A stretch of DNA of 64,000 nucleotides, taken from contig JALMGJ010000025.1 in the NCBI GenBank assembly GCA_023362775.1, forward strand, positions 9,525,501 to 9,589,500, written 5' to 3'. Of this stretch, positions 46,039 to 55,748 are shown piece after piece. The position numbers were made by a program, and so were the translations under genes. The notes under the pieces were generated by a model. It searched no databases. It worked only from the letters and a program-made list of their open reading frames with translations, and was not told the origin of the DNA. Each line of letters begins with the position of its first letter. Position 1 is the first letter of the stretch. Source of the stretch: Charina bottae (Eukaryota; Chordata; Lepidosauria; Squamata; Charinaidae).

Positions 46039-46262
46039 CTGTATGTATATGTATATGTATATGTATACTGTATGTATATGTATATGTATATGTATGTATA
46101 TGTATATGTATGTATATGTATATGTATGTATATGTATATATTGTTGTGACCCGCCCAGAGTCCCTTGTATGGGAGATGGGCGGGGAATAAATTGAATAAA
46201 TAAATAAAAATAAATAAATAAATATGTATACTGTATGTATATGTATATGCATATGTATACTG

Positions 46263-46341
<79 letters not shown>

Positions 46342-46355
46342 GTATATGTATACTG

Positions 46356-46399
<44 letters not shown>

Positions 46400-46402
46400 C
46401 TG

Positions 46403-46446
<44 letters not shown>

Positions 46447-46484
46447 CTGTATGTATATGTATATGTATATGCATATGTATACTG

Positions 46485-46567
<83 letters not shown>
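44894..46567. repeat. (TATATG)n satellite with TATACTG interruptions
   Basis: About 1.67 kb dominated by the hexamer TATATG. Runs are punctuated at irregular spacing by TATACTGTATG and a few variants (GCATATG, TGTGTATG). The hexamer has no stop codon in most frames, so frames of 100 to over 600 codons appear on both strands; none is a gene. An L2 tail interrupts it at 46139-46222. Confidence 0.97.
46139..46222 (+). mobile_element. L2-clade LINE tail inserted in the satellite
   Basis: TTGTTGTGACCCGCCCAGAG, TCCCTTGTATGGGAGATGGG, CGGGGAATAAATTG and an AAATA tail: only the last 84 bp of an L2. Satellite of the same type resumes on both sides, so either the tail landed in the array or the array grew on both sides of it. 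Confidence 0.85.
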
Positions 46568-46568
<1 letters not shown>

Positions 46569-46659
46569 GCCAGGAAGAACTGATAGTTCAGCTTTGTACA
46601 AACAAAGGTGCTTAAAAAAATAAAGGAAGGGAAGCTTGGCAGTACTGTGGGCAGGGGGT

Positions 46660-47287
46660 GGGGAAGCAAGGGAAGTAGGCTTAACCCAGCCTAAGAAGAA
46701 ACTGAAAATGCATGGCCCATTGGGAGATAAAAGGACTGAATGGAGCCTGAGCTTCTAGGCTTGAGGATAGTTCACTGACAATCAACAGCAAGATTAAACA
46801 GCAACTGCCAACCAGTAGAGAACATAGCAGCCTGGAAACTCAGGATGAGATGGCTTCCTGGGCCAGTGACCAGATGCTGGAGGGGAGGGACTATGCCAGG
46901 AGTGCAACTAATTGTAGTTGCAGTTGTAACTATATTGGAACAAATAGAGAATGGCCCCAGCTGGACAACTGCAGTTTTGAAACGATGCTGGAAAACATGG
47001 TTGGGATTGCATTGTGTAATGGTATGTGGGAATGCCCTTGGGAGACAGAGCAATGAGACACAGCGAAGGGAACAGTCAGATAAAAGGCAGTTTAGCCACA
47101 GCAGTAATGTGGGAGGGGCAAGAGGCTCAGAATGGACCCTCCCTAGTTTTTTTTGGGTTGTAAAGGGGACAGGGGAAGAAAAGTACTTTCAGACTTGCAA
47201 GATTCTGTTAGTGTAACCTTACAATAAAGTAGAATTAGCTCATCTGGTCGAGTTTCCTGTCTGGTCTACCTAGTAAGGCTGACACAT
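46660..47287 (+). repeat. LTR-like repeat, copy B
   Basis: The last 120 bp match the repeat end at 12.9-13.1 kb: TTTCAGACTTGCAAGATTCT, an AATAAA polyadenylation signal near 47223, and CTGGTCTACCTAGTAAGGCT followed by GACA. The signal followed by a short downstream segment is what an LTR R-U5 boundary looks like. No internal region is present, so it may be a solitary LTR. The left limit is a guess. Confidence 0.4.
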
Positions 47288-48470
47288 TGTGCTGGACTAG
47301 GTGTAGATAAGGATGACAGCATCCATTCCTGCACTCAGGAAGTGTTGGGTAGCCTTGACTAGTGATGGGCCAAACAGAAAGTGTCAATCTGCCCTAGGAG
47401 ATCATGACAGTACCTAGACACACTTCAAGAGCTAATGTGAATGGCCACTAGCTTCAATAAACCTTGTTATTTGGTGACACCCACAGCTACCTAGAAGTCC
47501 TCGGGTAGCAATCCTATGCCCTCCACTGCAACAAACTGCATAGAAATTCAACACATCTTAGCAGCCAACACAGCTTAGCTTTTAGTGTTAGTGTCATACA
47601 ATAATAAGGTCTTACATTGATTTTGTTAATAGTAGAGTTTGGAAGGTTTTTCCCCCCCACACATATTTGATTTGTATTTATATATTGTTCCTTTTGTAGA
47701 GATTAAAGGTGTGAATTTTTTATATAATCCTATATAGAATATTTTAATATCTAAAGCAACAGAAAATAACATCATTCTGACCATTCTTTTTTGTATTGCT
47801 TAATTCATTTCATTCTTTTTCCCCCCTTGCTGCCTAAAGCAGCATCCACTGAATTGAAAATTCCTGAAGCCAGCAAATATTTTGTTCTATGAAGAAGATA
47901 CCGTATTTAAATGTGATGTTTTAAACAATATAAAAAAAGCTATTTTAAATGTTTTCATGGCTTTGGTACAATGAACCACAACAAAAAGTTCAAGTTAAGC
48001 CTGACAATATACAGTATAACATACAGGCCAATCAATATTAAGTTTTGCAGATGAAGTGTAATATTAAGAGAGCTAATAGGGTGCAGTTCTTAATCTGTTA
48101 AATTTAAAAGCTAGTTCCCATATAATTCAATGGATATTCCTGCCCTATGTCTCCCTAAATGCACACACACCTTGTTCATTTACGTGCTCCCACTGAATTC
48201 ACAAGGATTAAGCATGTGATTTAATGTAGCACACCCTGACATTTGAAAAGTATTTAGTATGGTTCTACATGATATTTTCATTGTGATTTAGTGAGTTAAT
48301 GCAAAATACAAATAGCACTAGGCCTAGCAGCTGAGGTAAAATTATGTAGTAAAACTGAAGGATTTTGGGGTGGTTTGCTTGGTTTGCCTGAATGAATCTA
48401 GCACACTTTTCACCACTATTTCCACCACCTGTCAATACATTTTGCGATAAGGTTTTCTACAGCCTCGAGG
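47288..48470. other. unique non-coding stretch
   Basis: AT-rich, no recognised gene or repeat. Confidence 0.5.
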
Positions 48471-48471
<1 letters not shown>

Positions 48472-48510
<39 letters not shown>

Positions 48511-48511
48511 T
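48472..48511. repeat. (ATC)n microsatellite
   Basis: About 13 ATC units. Confidence 0.95.
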
Positions 48512-49690
48512 GTTTAATTATGCAGTAGTGTTCAGATTGCTTAGACTGTCCATAGTGGGAAGTGCTAGATTGCAGATGACTTTATTAACCTCTCAGCGAT
48601 GTTCATCACCAAAGAGTATATTGCCTCTTTGTGGTTCATCTGGTAGGCACAGGAACAGGGGAGCCATTTTATGTTGTTTCCGATCCATTTTTTAGGGTTG
48701 CTTCAAAGGCAACTTAGCCATAGACCCATGGCAGCTCACATGGATTGTTTTTGTGCCCACGTTGTTCAACTTCTATATGAAATTGCTGAAATGACTGTTA
48801 GAGAATTTCGGGATATTGTTCTTAATATATGAATGACACAGAGCTTCCTTTTTTCTTCTTCTAAATTTTCAAGTAAGCTTATGATGTTTGGATAGTTTTT
48901 TGCCAATTAAATAGCTATATTATATAATGATACATACTTAAATGTGGTCTCCACTTTCCTTGTATTTTTAATGTATATTTTAATGCATTTTAAAATGCAT
49001 TGTTTTTCACGAGTCTATGATTTTAAACTGTAATACTAAGATAAATAAGCCTTGTAAGGTGAATTATAACAGGGATGGAAACTTCTTGGTTTGTATTTTA
49101 GTTTCTCAGCTATTACTCCCCCAGAACGATTTCTGCAGCACAGTATTACCTATATATGTGTACTCTAAAATAAATCCCCCTAAATTCAGAAGGATTTACT
49201 CACAGGAATTTGGCCTTAGAAGCCATTTAATTTTGCTGAACACTGCCACAACTATAGTGTGTTAACCTACAGCAGAAACGTATCATAGTATTAAGATGAC
49301 CACAGTTCAGGTTGTTTTTGCTTTGTTAAATATTGTCTGAATTTCATCACAGGCTATAAACATTGGATACCCAAGAGATTATTCAGTGGATAACTCTAAA
49401 TGCCACCTGTGTTTTTCCCACAGATAATGGAAAATGGTAAATGCAATGATAAAAAGCAAAGCCCATCTAATAAATTACACAGTACAAATTATTCTCTCTC
49501 TCTCTAATTGCTAATGACTCATTGTCATTCCTGTTGGCAGGAACTATTAAGTGCGACAGGGCTACACTGGCATTCATGTGATTCAGTATTTTCAGTAACA
49601 CATTGAGATGGCTGGAGTGGAGAATATGCTAATCATATGTGTTGAATACACAGTGATGAAAAGAAGCAAAAATATCTCAGAGATCAGGGT
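48512..49690. other. unique non-coding stretch
   Basis: No gene recognised. The 82-codon frame at 49017-49265 shows no motif. Confidence 0.5.
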
Positions 49691-49729
49691 AAGATAGATA
49701 GATGGATGGATAGACAGACAGACAGATAC
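49691..49729. repeat. GATA/GGAT/GACA tetranucleotide repeat
   Basis: Short mixed array of AGAT, GGAT and AGAC units. Confidence 0.85.
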
Positions 49730-49826
49730 TTTTTTGAGGTCTCCATGAAAACAATGAGGGGGGCATTTTAAATAAGTACTATTCAGCACACAGTAATACT
49801 GGTCCTCTGTCCATTAACAAAGGGGG

Positions 49827-49828
<2 letters not shown>

Positions 49829-49892
<64 letters not shown>
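49829..49892. repeat. (AG)n microsatellite
   Basis: About 31 AG units without interruption. Confidence 0.97.
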
Positions 49893-49895
<3 letters not shown>

Positions 49896-49944
49896 TTTAG
49901 CTTCATCTGATTACGGTGTGGCTCAGGCCAGCTTTCCTAAGCTC

Positions 49945-50045
49945 TCATGCAGCGTTTTCCAGCTCCCTGAATTACAACTCCCTGAATTCCAACCAGCATG
50001 GCTGTTCAGTTGGAGAAATGTGGGGATTTGTAGTCCCAACACACA
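49945..50045. mobile_element. decayed fold-back MITE-like element
   Basis: ATTACAACTCCCTGAATTCC and GGGGATTTGTAGTCCCAACA are remnants of the inverted ACTACAACTCCCAG-type arms seen at 26.9, 32.5 and 57.7 kb. Confidence 0.4.
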
Positions 50046-50102
50046 TGAAGTATGCTATATAAGGAAAGGCTGCAACTTCTGCATCCTGAAAACTTTTCTA
50101 TT

Positions 50103-50740
50103 GGGACTTCTGGGGAAGGTATAGTGAACTGAAGATGGTTCTGCGAAAGTGGATCTGACGACTGCAGGAAAGACCAGGGACCTGTGAGTAGACTGGTCCC
50201 TTGGAACATCTCCAGATAAGGAGAGGACAGGAGATCTCCCCCTCCAGATGGATGCTTCCCATGAGGAGACCTGCAGGACAGCAGTTTTCCACGGGTTTCA
50301 GTGCTGGGAGACAACGGGATTCGCCCTCCTAAATGAGCCACACCGGGACTGCTCTTATATAAGAAGAGCTATGAGCTCGAGCCTCTCCATTGGTGACAAC
50401 CAGTCGCAAACTCAGACTCTGTGTACCTTGCCTTTGGACGTGAACCCGTGTGACCGTGACTTTGAACCTGGACCGGCTGACGACCTTGCTATGATGTTTT
50501 GGACCCTTGGATTTCACCTGACTACTCTTGGGCCTGCTGCTTGGATTTTGGAGTATCACTTTAGGCAACTTTGCTGGACTTGTGGGGACTTGATTTCTTT
50601 TATGTGTCTGTGCGCATTCACACATACCTTTCTCTCTGCTGTTTGCTATTTGTTTAAAACCCATCTAGTAAAAGTTTGCAATGTAGCTCCCCTGTTGGGA
50701 ACTGAGCAATTAAAAATCCTGGAAGATGAAAATTCCTAGT
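50103..50740 (+). mobile_element. L1-like 5' UTR fragment and downstream sequence
   Basis: 50103-50330 starts GACTTCTGGGG and contains CTCCAGATAAGGAGAGGACA, ATGCTTCCCATGAGGAGACC and TGCAGGACAGCAG. These are colinear with 21233-21470 in the first ORF2-less L1-like insertion. From 50390 on, similarity is lost. A 163-codon open frame (50248-50739) begins in the UTR-like part and has no recognisable domain, so I do not call it a gene. No convincing target-site duplication is visible. Confidence 0.55.
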
Positions 50741-51718
50741 TGCCCAGAAACACTATCAACAGAAAACACTATCAACAGAAAAGTCTTCCTACTGGAATGT
50801 TATGTGGGAACATTCAGAAGATGGTTCATGCCACACATGATGATGGGTTCTGAGCTGAAAGTATAGCACTGTAATCCTTTTCTACTCATTTTGAAATAGT
50901 GGCTGGGACCATGCTGTATAATGGATGCCCAAACAATCTTTAGTAGTTCAGTTCCAACGTAAGACACAGCTTGGTTAATAAACCACAATGACTGGGATTC
51001 GTTCATCATGCTAAGAACAACTAAAGCATCTAATGATTCAAAACAATGTATGAATTTAACCATAAACTTAGCAAAATTCTCTTCGATTGGTACTTAGCAA
51101 AATATTGTCCCTCATTATTGTCCAGCAATGGGGGAAATAATAGGTACATTTATAACAATAGAATGAAAATATATAATGGAGCCTCATGTCCCATAGCCAA
51201 GAACTTATATACCATCAGATGAATTCCCAGTGCATGGGAATGGTTCACATATTGTGGAATACACCAATACATCAGATAACAGGGTTAGTCTTGTAGAGTT
51301 TAAACAGTTTAATACATCTGTGATGCATTTCAAAAACCAATACATAAATAGATTTGTCTATCTGTTTCACCTTTGGTCATTTTGCTGAATACATCTGTTG
51401 AAGAGATGTTCTGCCTTTATATATTACAAAATCAGTTTCTAGTTCTTAGTAATACTTTGCTTCAATCCATTTCAGGTTAGATTAAAAAATACAGCCTGAT
51501 ATCAAACACATTCCCTTAATATAAATTCCACTGAAAATCAATTAGAATTACATATGAATAAACATGTTTAGGATTTCCATTGTGTATCCCACTGAAGACA
51601 CACACATGACTTTGGCAATCCAAGGCACATGTTTAACAGATCTGTTCCCAGCTAAGGATTACAGCTTTCATAACTATTCATCTGATTGAAACCAATGTCT
51701 TTTACTTGTAAGACAGAG
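50741..51718. other. unique non-coding stretch
   Basis: AT-rich, no gene or repeat recognised. Confidence 0.5.
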
Positions 51719-51782
51719 TTTCTGTAATATGGCTGTTGTGGGTCTTCCGGGCTGTGTGGCCGTGTTCTGGAAGTTGTGGTTC

Positions 51783-51822
51783 CTAACGTTTCGCCAGCAT
51801 CTGTGGCCAGCATCTTCAGAGG
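51783..51822 (-). ncRNA. hammerhead-ribozyme-like core, left palindrome arm
   Basis: Exact minus-strand copy of the motif at 51882-51922, pointing in the opposite direction. Confidence 0.6.
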
Positions 51823-51881
51823 GCAGGAGCACAGATAGAAGCAAAATCTCTGTGAGATTTTGCTTCTATCTGTGCTCCTGC

Positions 51882-51922
51882 CCTCTGAAGATGCTGGCCA
51901 CAGATGCTGGCGAAACGTTAGG
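51882..51922 (+). ncRNA. hammerhead-ribozyme-like core, right palindrome arm
   Basis: CTGAAGA (51884-51890) is the CUGANGA box. GCTGGC and GCTGGC, separated by CACAGAT, pair as a 6-bp stem II with two G-U wobbles. GAAA (51912-51915) follows. C-G-U-U then gives a self-complementary ACGU and a GUU cleavage-site triplet. CCU before the core pairs with AGG after it as stem I. Every required core base is present. Stem III is too short to form within one molecule, so a dimeric fold is expected. Confidence 0.6.
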
Positions 51923-52060
51923 AACCACAACTTCCAGAACACGGCCACACAGCCCGGAAGACCCACAACAGCCATTGAACTCCGGCCGTGAAAGCCTTCG
52001 ACAATACATTTCTGTAATATGTTTACTTCCACAGAGTTTGCTCTTAAGAGATACATGCTT

Positions 52061-54308
52061 ATAAAGGGTGTTGTTGTTTATTCGTTCAGTCGCTTCCAAC
52101 TCTTCGTGACTTCATGGACCAGCCCACGCCAGAGCTTCCTGTCGGCCGTCACCATCCCCAGCATCCCCACGGTCGAGTCCGTCACCTCCAGAATATCATC
52201 CATCCATCTTGCCCTTGGTCGGCCCCTCTTCCTTTTGCCTTCCACTTTCCCTAGCATCAGCTTCTTCTCCAGGGTATCCTGTCTTCTCATTATGTGGCCA
52301 AAGTACTTCAGTTTTGCCTTTAATATCATTCCCTCAAGCGAGCAGTCTGGCTTTATTTCCTGGAGTATGGACTGGTTTGATCTTCTTGCAGTCCAAGGCA
52401 CTCTCAGAATTTTCCTCCAACACCACAGTTCAAAAGCATCTATCTTCCTTCACTCAGCCTTCCTTATGGTCCAGCTCTCACAGCCATAGGTTACTACAGG
52501 GAATACCATTGCTTTAACTATGCGGACCTTTGTTGTCAGTGTGATGTCTCTGCTCTTAACTAGTTTATCAAGATTTGCCATTGCTCTCCCCCCAAGAAGT
52601 AGACGTCTTCTGATTTCCTGGCTGCAGTCAGCGTCTGCAGTAATCTTTGCGCCTAGAAATACAAAGTCTGTCACTGCCTCCACTTTTTCTCCCTCTATTT
52701 GCCAGTTATCAATCAAGCTGGTTGCCATAATCTTGGTTTTTTTGAGGTTTAACTGCAACCCAGCTTTTGCACTTTCTTCTTTCACCTTCGTCATAAGGCT
52801 CCTCAACTCCTCCTCGCTTTCAGCCATCAAAGTGGTATCATCTGCATATCTAAGATTGTTAATGTTTCTTCCAGCGATTTTAACTCCAGCCTTGGATTCC
52901 TCAAGCCCAGCACGTCGCATGATGTGTTCTGCGTACAGGTTGAATAGGTAGGGTGAGAGTATACAGCCCTGCCGTACTCCTTTCCCAATCTTAAACCAGT
53001 CCGTTGTTCCGTGCTCTGTTCTTCCCGTTGCTACTTGGTCGTTATACAGATTCCTCAGGAGGCAGACAAGATGACTTGGTATCCCCATACCACCAAGAAC
53101 TTGCCACAATTTGTTATGATCCACACAGTCAAAGGCTTTAGAATAGTCAATAAAACAGAAATAGATGTTTTTCTGAAACTCCCTGGCTTTCTCCATTATC
53201 CAGCGGATATTGGCAATTTGGTCTCTAGTTCCTCTGCCTTTTCTAAACCCAGCTTGTACATCTGGCAATTCTCGCTCCATGAATTGCTGGAGTCTACCTT
53301 GCAAGATCTTGAGCATTACCTTACTGGCATGTGAAATAAGTGCCACTGTTTGATAGTTTGAACATTCTTTAGTGCTTCCCTTTTTTGGTATGGGGATATA
53401 AGTTGATTTTTTCCAATCTGATGGCCATTCTTGTGTTTTCCAAATTTGCTGGCATATGGCATGCATCACCTTGACAGCATCATCTTGCAAGATTTTAAAC
53501 AGTTCAGCTGGGATACCGTCGTCTCCTGCTGCCTTGTTATTAGCAATGCATCTTAAGGCCCATTCAACCTCACTCTTCAGGATGTCTGGCTCTAACTCAC
53601 TGACCACAGTGTCAAAGCTGTCCCTGATATTATTATCCTTCCTATACAGATCTTCCGTATATTCTTGCCACCTTTTCTTGATCTCTTCTGCTTCTGTTAG
53701 GTCCTTACCATCTTTGTTTTTGATCATACCCATTTTTGCCTGGAATTTACCTCCGATGTTTCTAATTTTCTGGAAGAGGTCTCTTGTCCTTCCTATTCCA
53801 TTGTCTTCTTCCACTTCCGCACATTGCTTGTTTAAAAATAATTCCTTATCTCTTCTGGCAAACCTCTGGAATTTTGCATTTAATTGGGCATATCTCCCCC
53901 TATCATTGTTGCCTTTTGCTTTCCTTCTTTCTTGGGCTACTTCCAGTGTCTCAGCAGACAGCCCTCTTGCCTTCTTGGTTTTCTTTTTCTTTGGGACGTT
54001 TTTTGTTGCCGCCTCCTGAACAATGTTGCGAATTTCTGACCATAGTTCTTCCGGGACCCTATCTACTAAATCTAGTCCCTTAAATCTATTCTTCACCTCC
54101 ACTGCATATTCCTTAGGAATATTAGTGAGCTCATATCTAACTGATCTGTGGGTCTTCCCTATTCTCTTTAGTCTGATTCTAAATTTTGCAATAAGAAGTT
54201 CGTGATCTGAACTACAGTCAGCTCCAGGTCTTGTTTTTACCGACTGTATTGATGTCCGCCACCTTTGGCTACAAAGGATGTAGTCAATCTGATTTTGGTG
54301 TCGACCAT

Positions 54309-54317
<9 letters not shown>
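52061..54317 (-). mobile_element. BovB LINE, 5'-truncated, with TSD
   Basis: ATAAAGGGTGT at 52061-52071 and 54307-54317 is an 11-bp target-site duplication. The element is 52072-54306 (2235 bp), cut inside the endonuclease region (HQNQIDYILCSQRW lies at its 5' break). Its 3' end, on the left, is the TTGTTGTTTATTCGTTCAGT type, as in the 5.1-kb fragment. It is a different subfamily from the full-length copy at 39 kb. A (GT)n run adjoins the right duplication. The left duplication is only 40 bp from that of the palindromic insertion. Confidence 0.96.
52078..54306 (-). pseudogene. BovB reverse transcriptase, 5'-truncated, one nonsense codon
   Basis: Open from the 5' break through the RT: SDHELLIAKF region, VPKKKKTKKARGLSAETLEV, DWKKSTYIPIPKKGSTKECS, FIDYSKAFDCVDHNKLW (block A), GVRQGCILSPYLFNLYAEHI (block B), NNLRYADDTTLMAESEEEL (block C) and ESWTIRKAE. 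At 52450-52452 a TGA replaces the Arg codon expected from related copies (KAE-R-RKIDAFELWCWR). The same frame then runs uninterrupted through YFGHIMRRQDTLEKKLM and RGRPRARWMDDI to the C-terminus at 52078. A CGA to TGA change at a CpG explains the stop. No frameshift is visible, which suggests a fairly young insertion. Confidence 0.93.

Positions 54318-54340
<23 letters not shown>
54314..54340. repeat. (GT)n microsatellite
   Basis: About 13 GT units overlapping the right BovB target duplication. Confidence 0.95.
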
Positions 54341-54342
54341 CA

Positions 54343-54397
54343 TTATTTTATTTATTTATTTTTCAAATTTATTCCCCGCCCATCTCCCATGCAAGGT
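54343..54397 (-). mobile_element. L2-clade LINE tail fragment
   Basis: TTTATTTATTTATTTTTCAA then ATTTATTCCCCGCCCATCTC and CCATGCAAGG is the exact minus-strand counterpart of the tail at 30.47 kb. Only about 55 bp are present. Confidence 0.85.
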
Positions 54398-55120
54398 ATA
54401 TATATGGATAAAAATGTATGAGAACCATAAATGGATAGTTTTTTACAGTTGGCCACACGATAGAATTGTGTTTGCAGATTACTATATAAAAAGGGGGGGG
54501 GGAACACTTCACATCTGATGTATCATATCCTCCTTCCGCATTCTGAAAGCAATATTTTTAATAATGAGATTCTGCATACAAACACCTTGCAAAGCGGGAC
54601 AAGTGGGTAAGGTCCTTTTAAATCAAGCACAATGCTAGTGCTTCAGAGTAGTCATTGGATGCTAGGTTAAGATGTTTACTCTGTACTATATGTTGTAGTT
54701 TCATAATCATATGCAATCTGCCCTGTTATTACAACACAGCATGGCTAGTTTCAAGAGGGACCATTACCATTGCACTGTTTAATAACAATCACAGTAATTG
54801 CTGATCATATTTTTAAACATAAAGGTATGGATGGTTGAAAATGACCTAAGGAGCTTTCCCTCTGTTTTTGTGTATGCATGGAAAATAAACAAATTTGTTT
54901 CCTTCCATAAACACACACTTACAAATGTCACATAGACTTACACAATACAGAAGTTATAATTTCATTTAGCACATTGAATAGGTTATCTTGACATTAATTG
55001 GCATAATCAAACTGATATAAGGCAAAATACCTGATCTATCCCAGCCAATTTCCATCATTCTTCTACCAACACCATTTATTCAAGAAAACAGAGGCCCCTT
55101 AAAACTTAATATTTAGAGTA
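54398..55120. other. unique non-coding stretch
   Basis: No gene or repeat recognised. A G run lies near 54494. Confidence 0.5.
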
Positions 55121-55124
55121 GAGT

Positions 55125-55748
55125 ATCCGGAAACGTCAGCTGGTGCAAAATGCAGCAGCGCGAGCAGTTATGTGTGTTTGGTAGTTATGTGTGTTTCTAG
55201 TAGAACACACGTTACACCTCTGCTTCGCAAGCTGCATTGGTTACCAGTTTGTTTCTGGGTCCAATTCAAGGTGCTGGCATTGACCTTTAAAGCCCTTCAT
55301 GGCATGGGACCAGGTTATTTGAGGGACTGCCTCTCCCCGATTTCATCTGCCTGTCCTACCAGATCCAGCAGGGAGGGTATGTTATGGGTTCCGTTGCCTA
55401 GGGAGCTACATTTGGCAGGCCCCAGGCGGTGGGCCTTTTCTGCTGTGGCCCCTGCATTGTGGAATCTTCTCCCTCCTGAGGTGAGGTTGGCCTCAACACT
55501 GTTGAGCTTCCAGAGGTCCCTCAAGACTTGGTTATGCCAGCAGGCCTGGGGATCCCAGGGGACAGGTAAACTAGTGAGGTGGCTCCCTTATTTTTAACAT
55601 CCCTTCAACTTTTATTCTTTGTTTTAGTTGGGTTTTAATATTTGTAATGTATTTATTTGATTGTTTTTAGCTCTTTGTACACCGCCCAGAGTCGCTTGTT
55701 TGTGAGATGGGCGGCTATATACATTTGAAAAAGAAATAAATAAATAAT
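55125..55748 (+). mobile_element. L2-clade LINE 3' end with RT C-terminus
   Basis: Plus-strand frame: RQLVQNAAARA at 55135-55165, then VTPLLRKLHWLPVCFWVQFK, ALHGMGPGYLRDCLSPIS, RSSREGMLWVPLPRELHLAG, RRWAFSAVAPALWNLLPPEV and QRSLKTWLCQQ, the characteristic end of the L2-clade polyprotein. A short tandem duplication (GTTATGTGTGTTTG-type, 55168-55195) breaks the frame early on. A T-rich 3' UTR, the stem CCGCCCAGAGTCGC/GAGATGGGCGG and an AAATA tail follow. It is the best preserved of the L2 ends here. Confidence 0.93.

Larger units (their letters stand above)
51719..52020. mobile_element. Penelope-type palindromic insertion with TSD
   Basis: TTTCTGTAATAT at 51719-51730 and 52009-52020 is a 12-bp target-site duplication around a 278-bp insert. 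The insert starts with a perfect palindrome: 51731-51850 is the exact reverse complement of 51854-51973, with a 3-bp centre (TGT). A 35-bp unpaired tail follows (51974-52008, TTGAACTCCGGCCGTGAAAG then CCTTCGACAATACAT). There is no coding sequence. The plan (inverted terminal repeats, one-sided tail, 12-13 bp duplication) is that of the 7.6-kb Penelope-like insertion. The sequence is a well-known dispersed amniote repeat, which I assign to the Penelope class by this structure and its ribozyme core. Confidence 0.85.

Noticed and set aside
44666..46669. Open frames of 419-623 codons on both strands
   Set aside because: They are translations of the TATATG hexamer array (VYVYVY, YTYTYT, MYMYMY). 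They exist in several frames at once and carry no start or domain evidence.
50248..50739. 163-codon frame as a host gene
   Set aside because: It starts in L1-like 5' UTR sequence, shows no domain, and has no splice-site or codon pattern that would support a gene.
52019..54205. Plus-strand frames of 95-187 codons over the second BovB copy
   Set aside because: They are shadows of the minus-strand RT gene, lacking independent domains.
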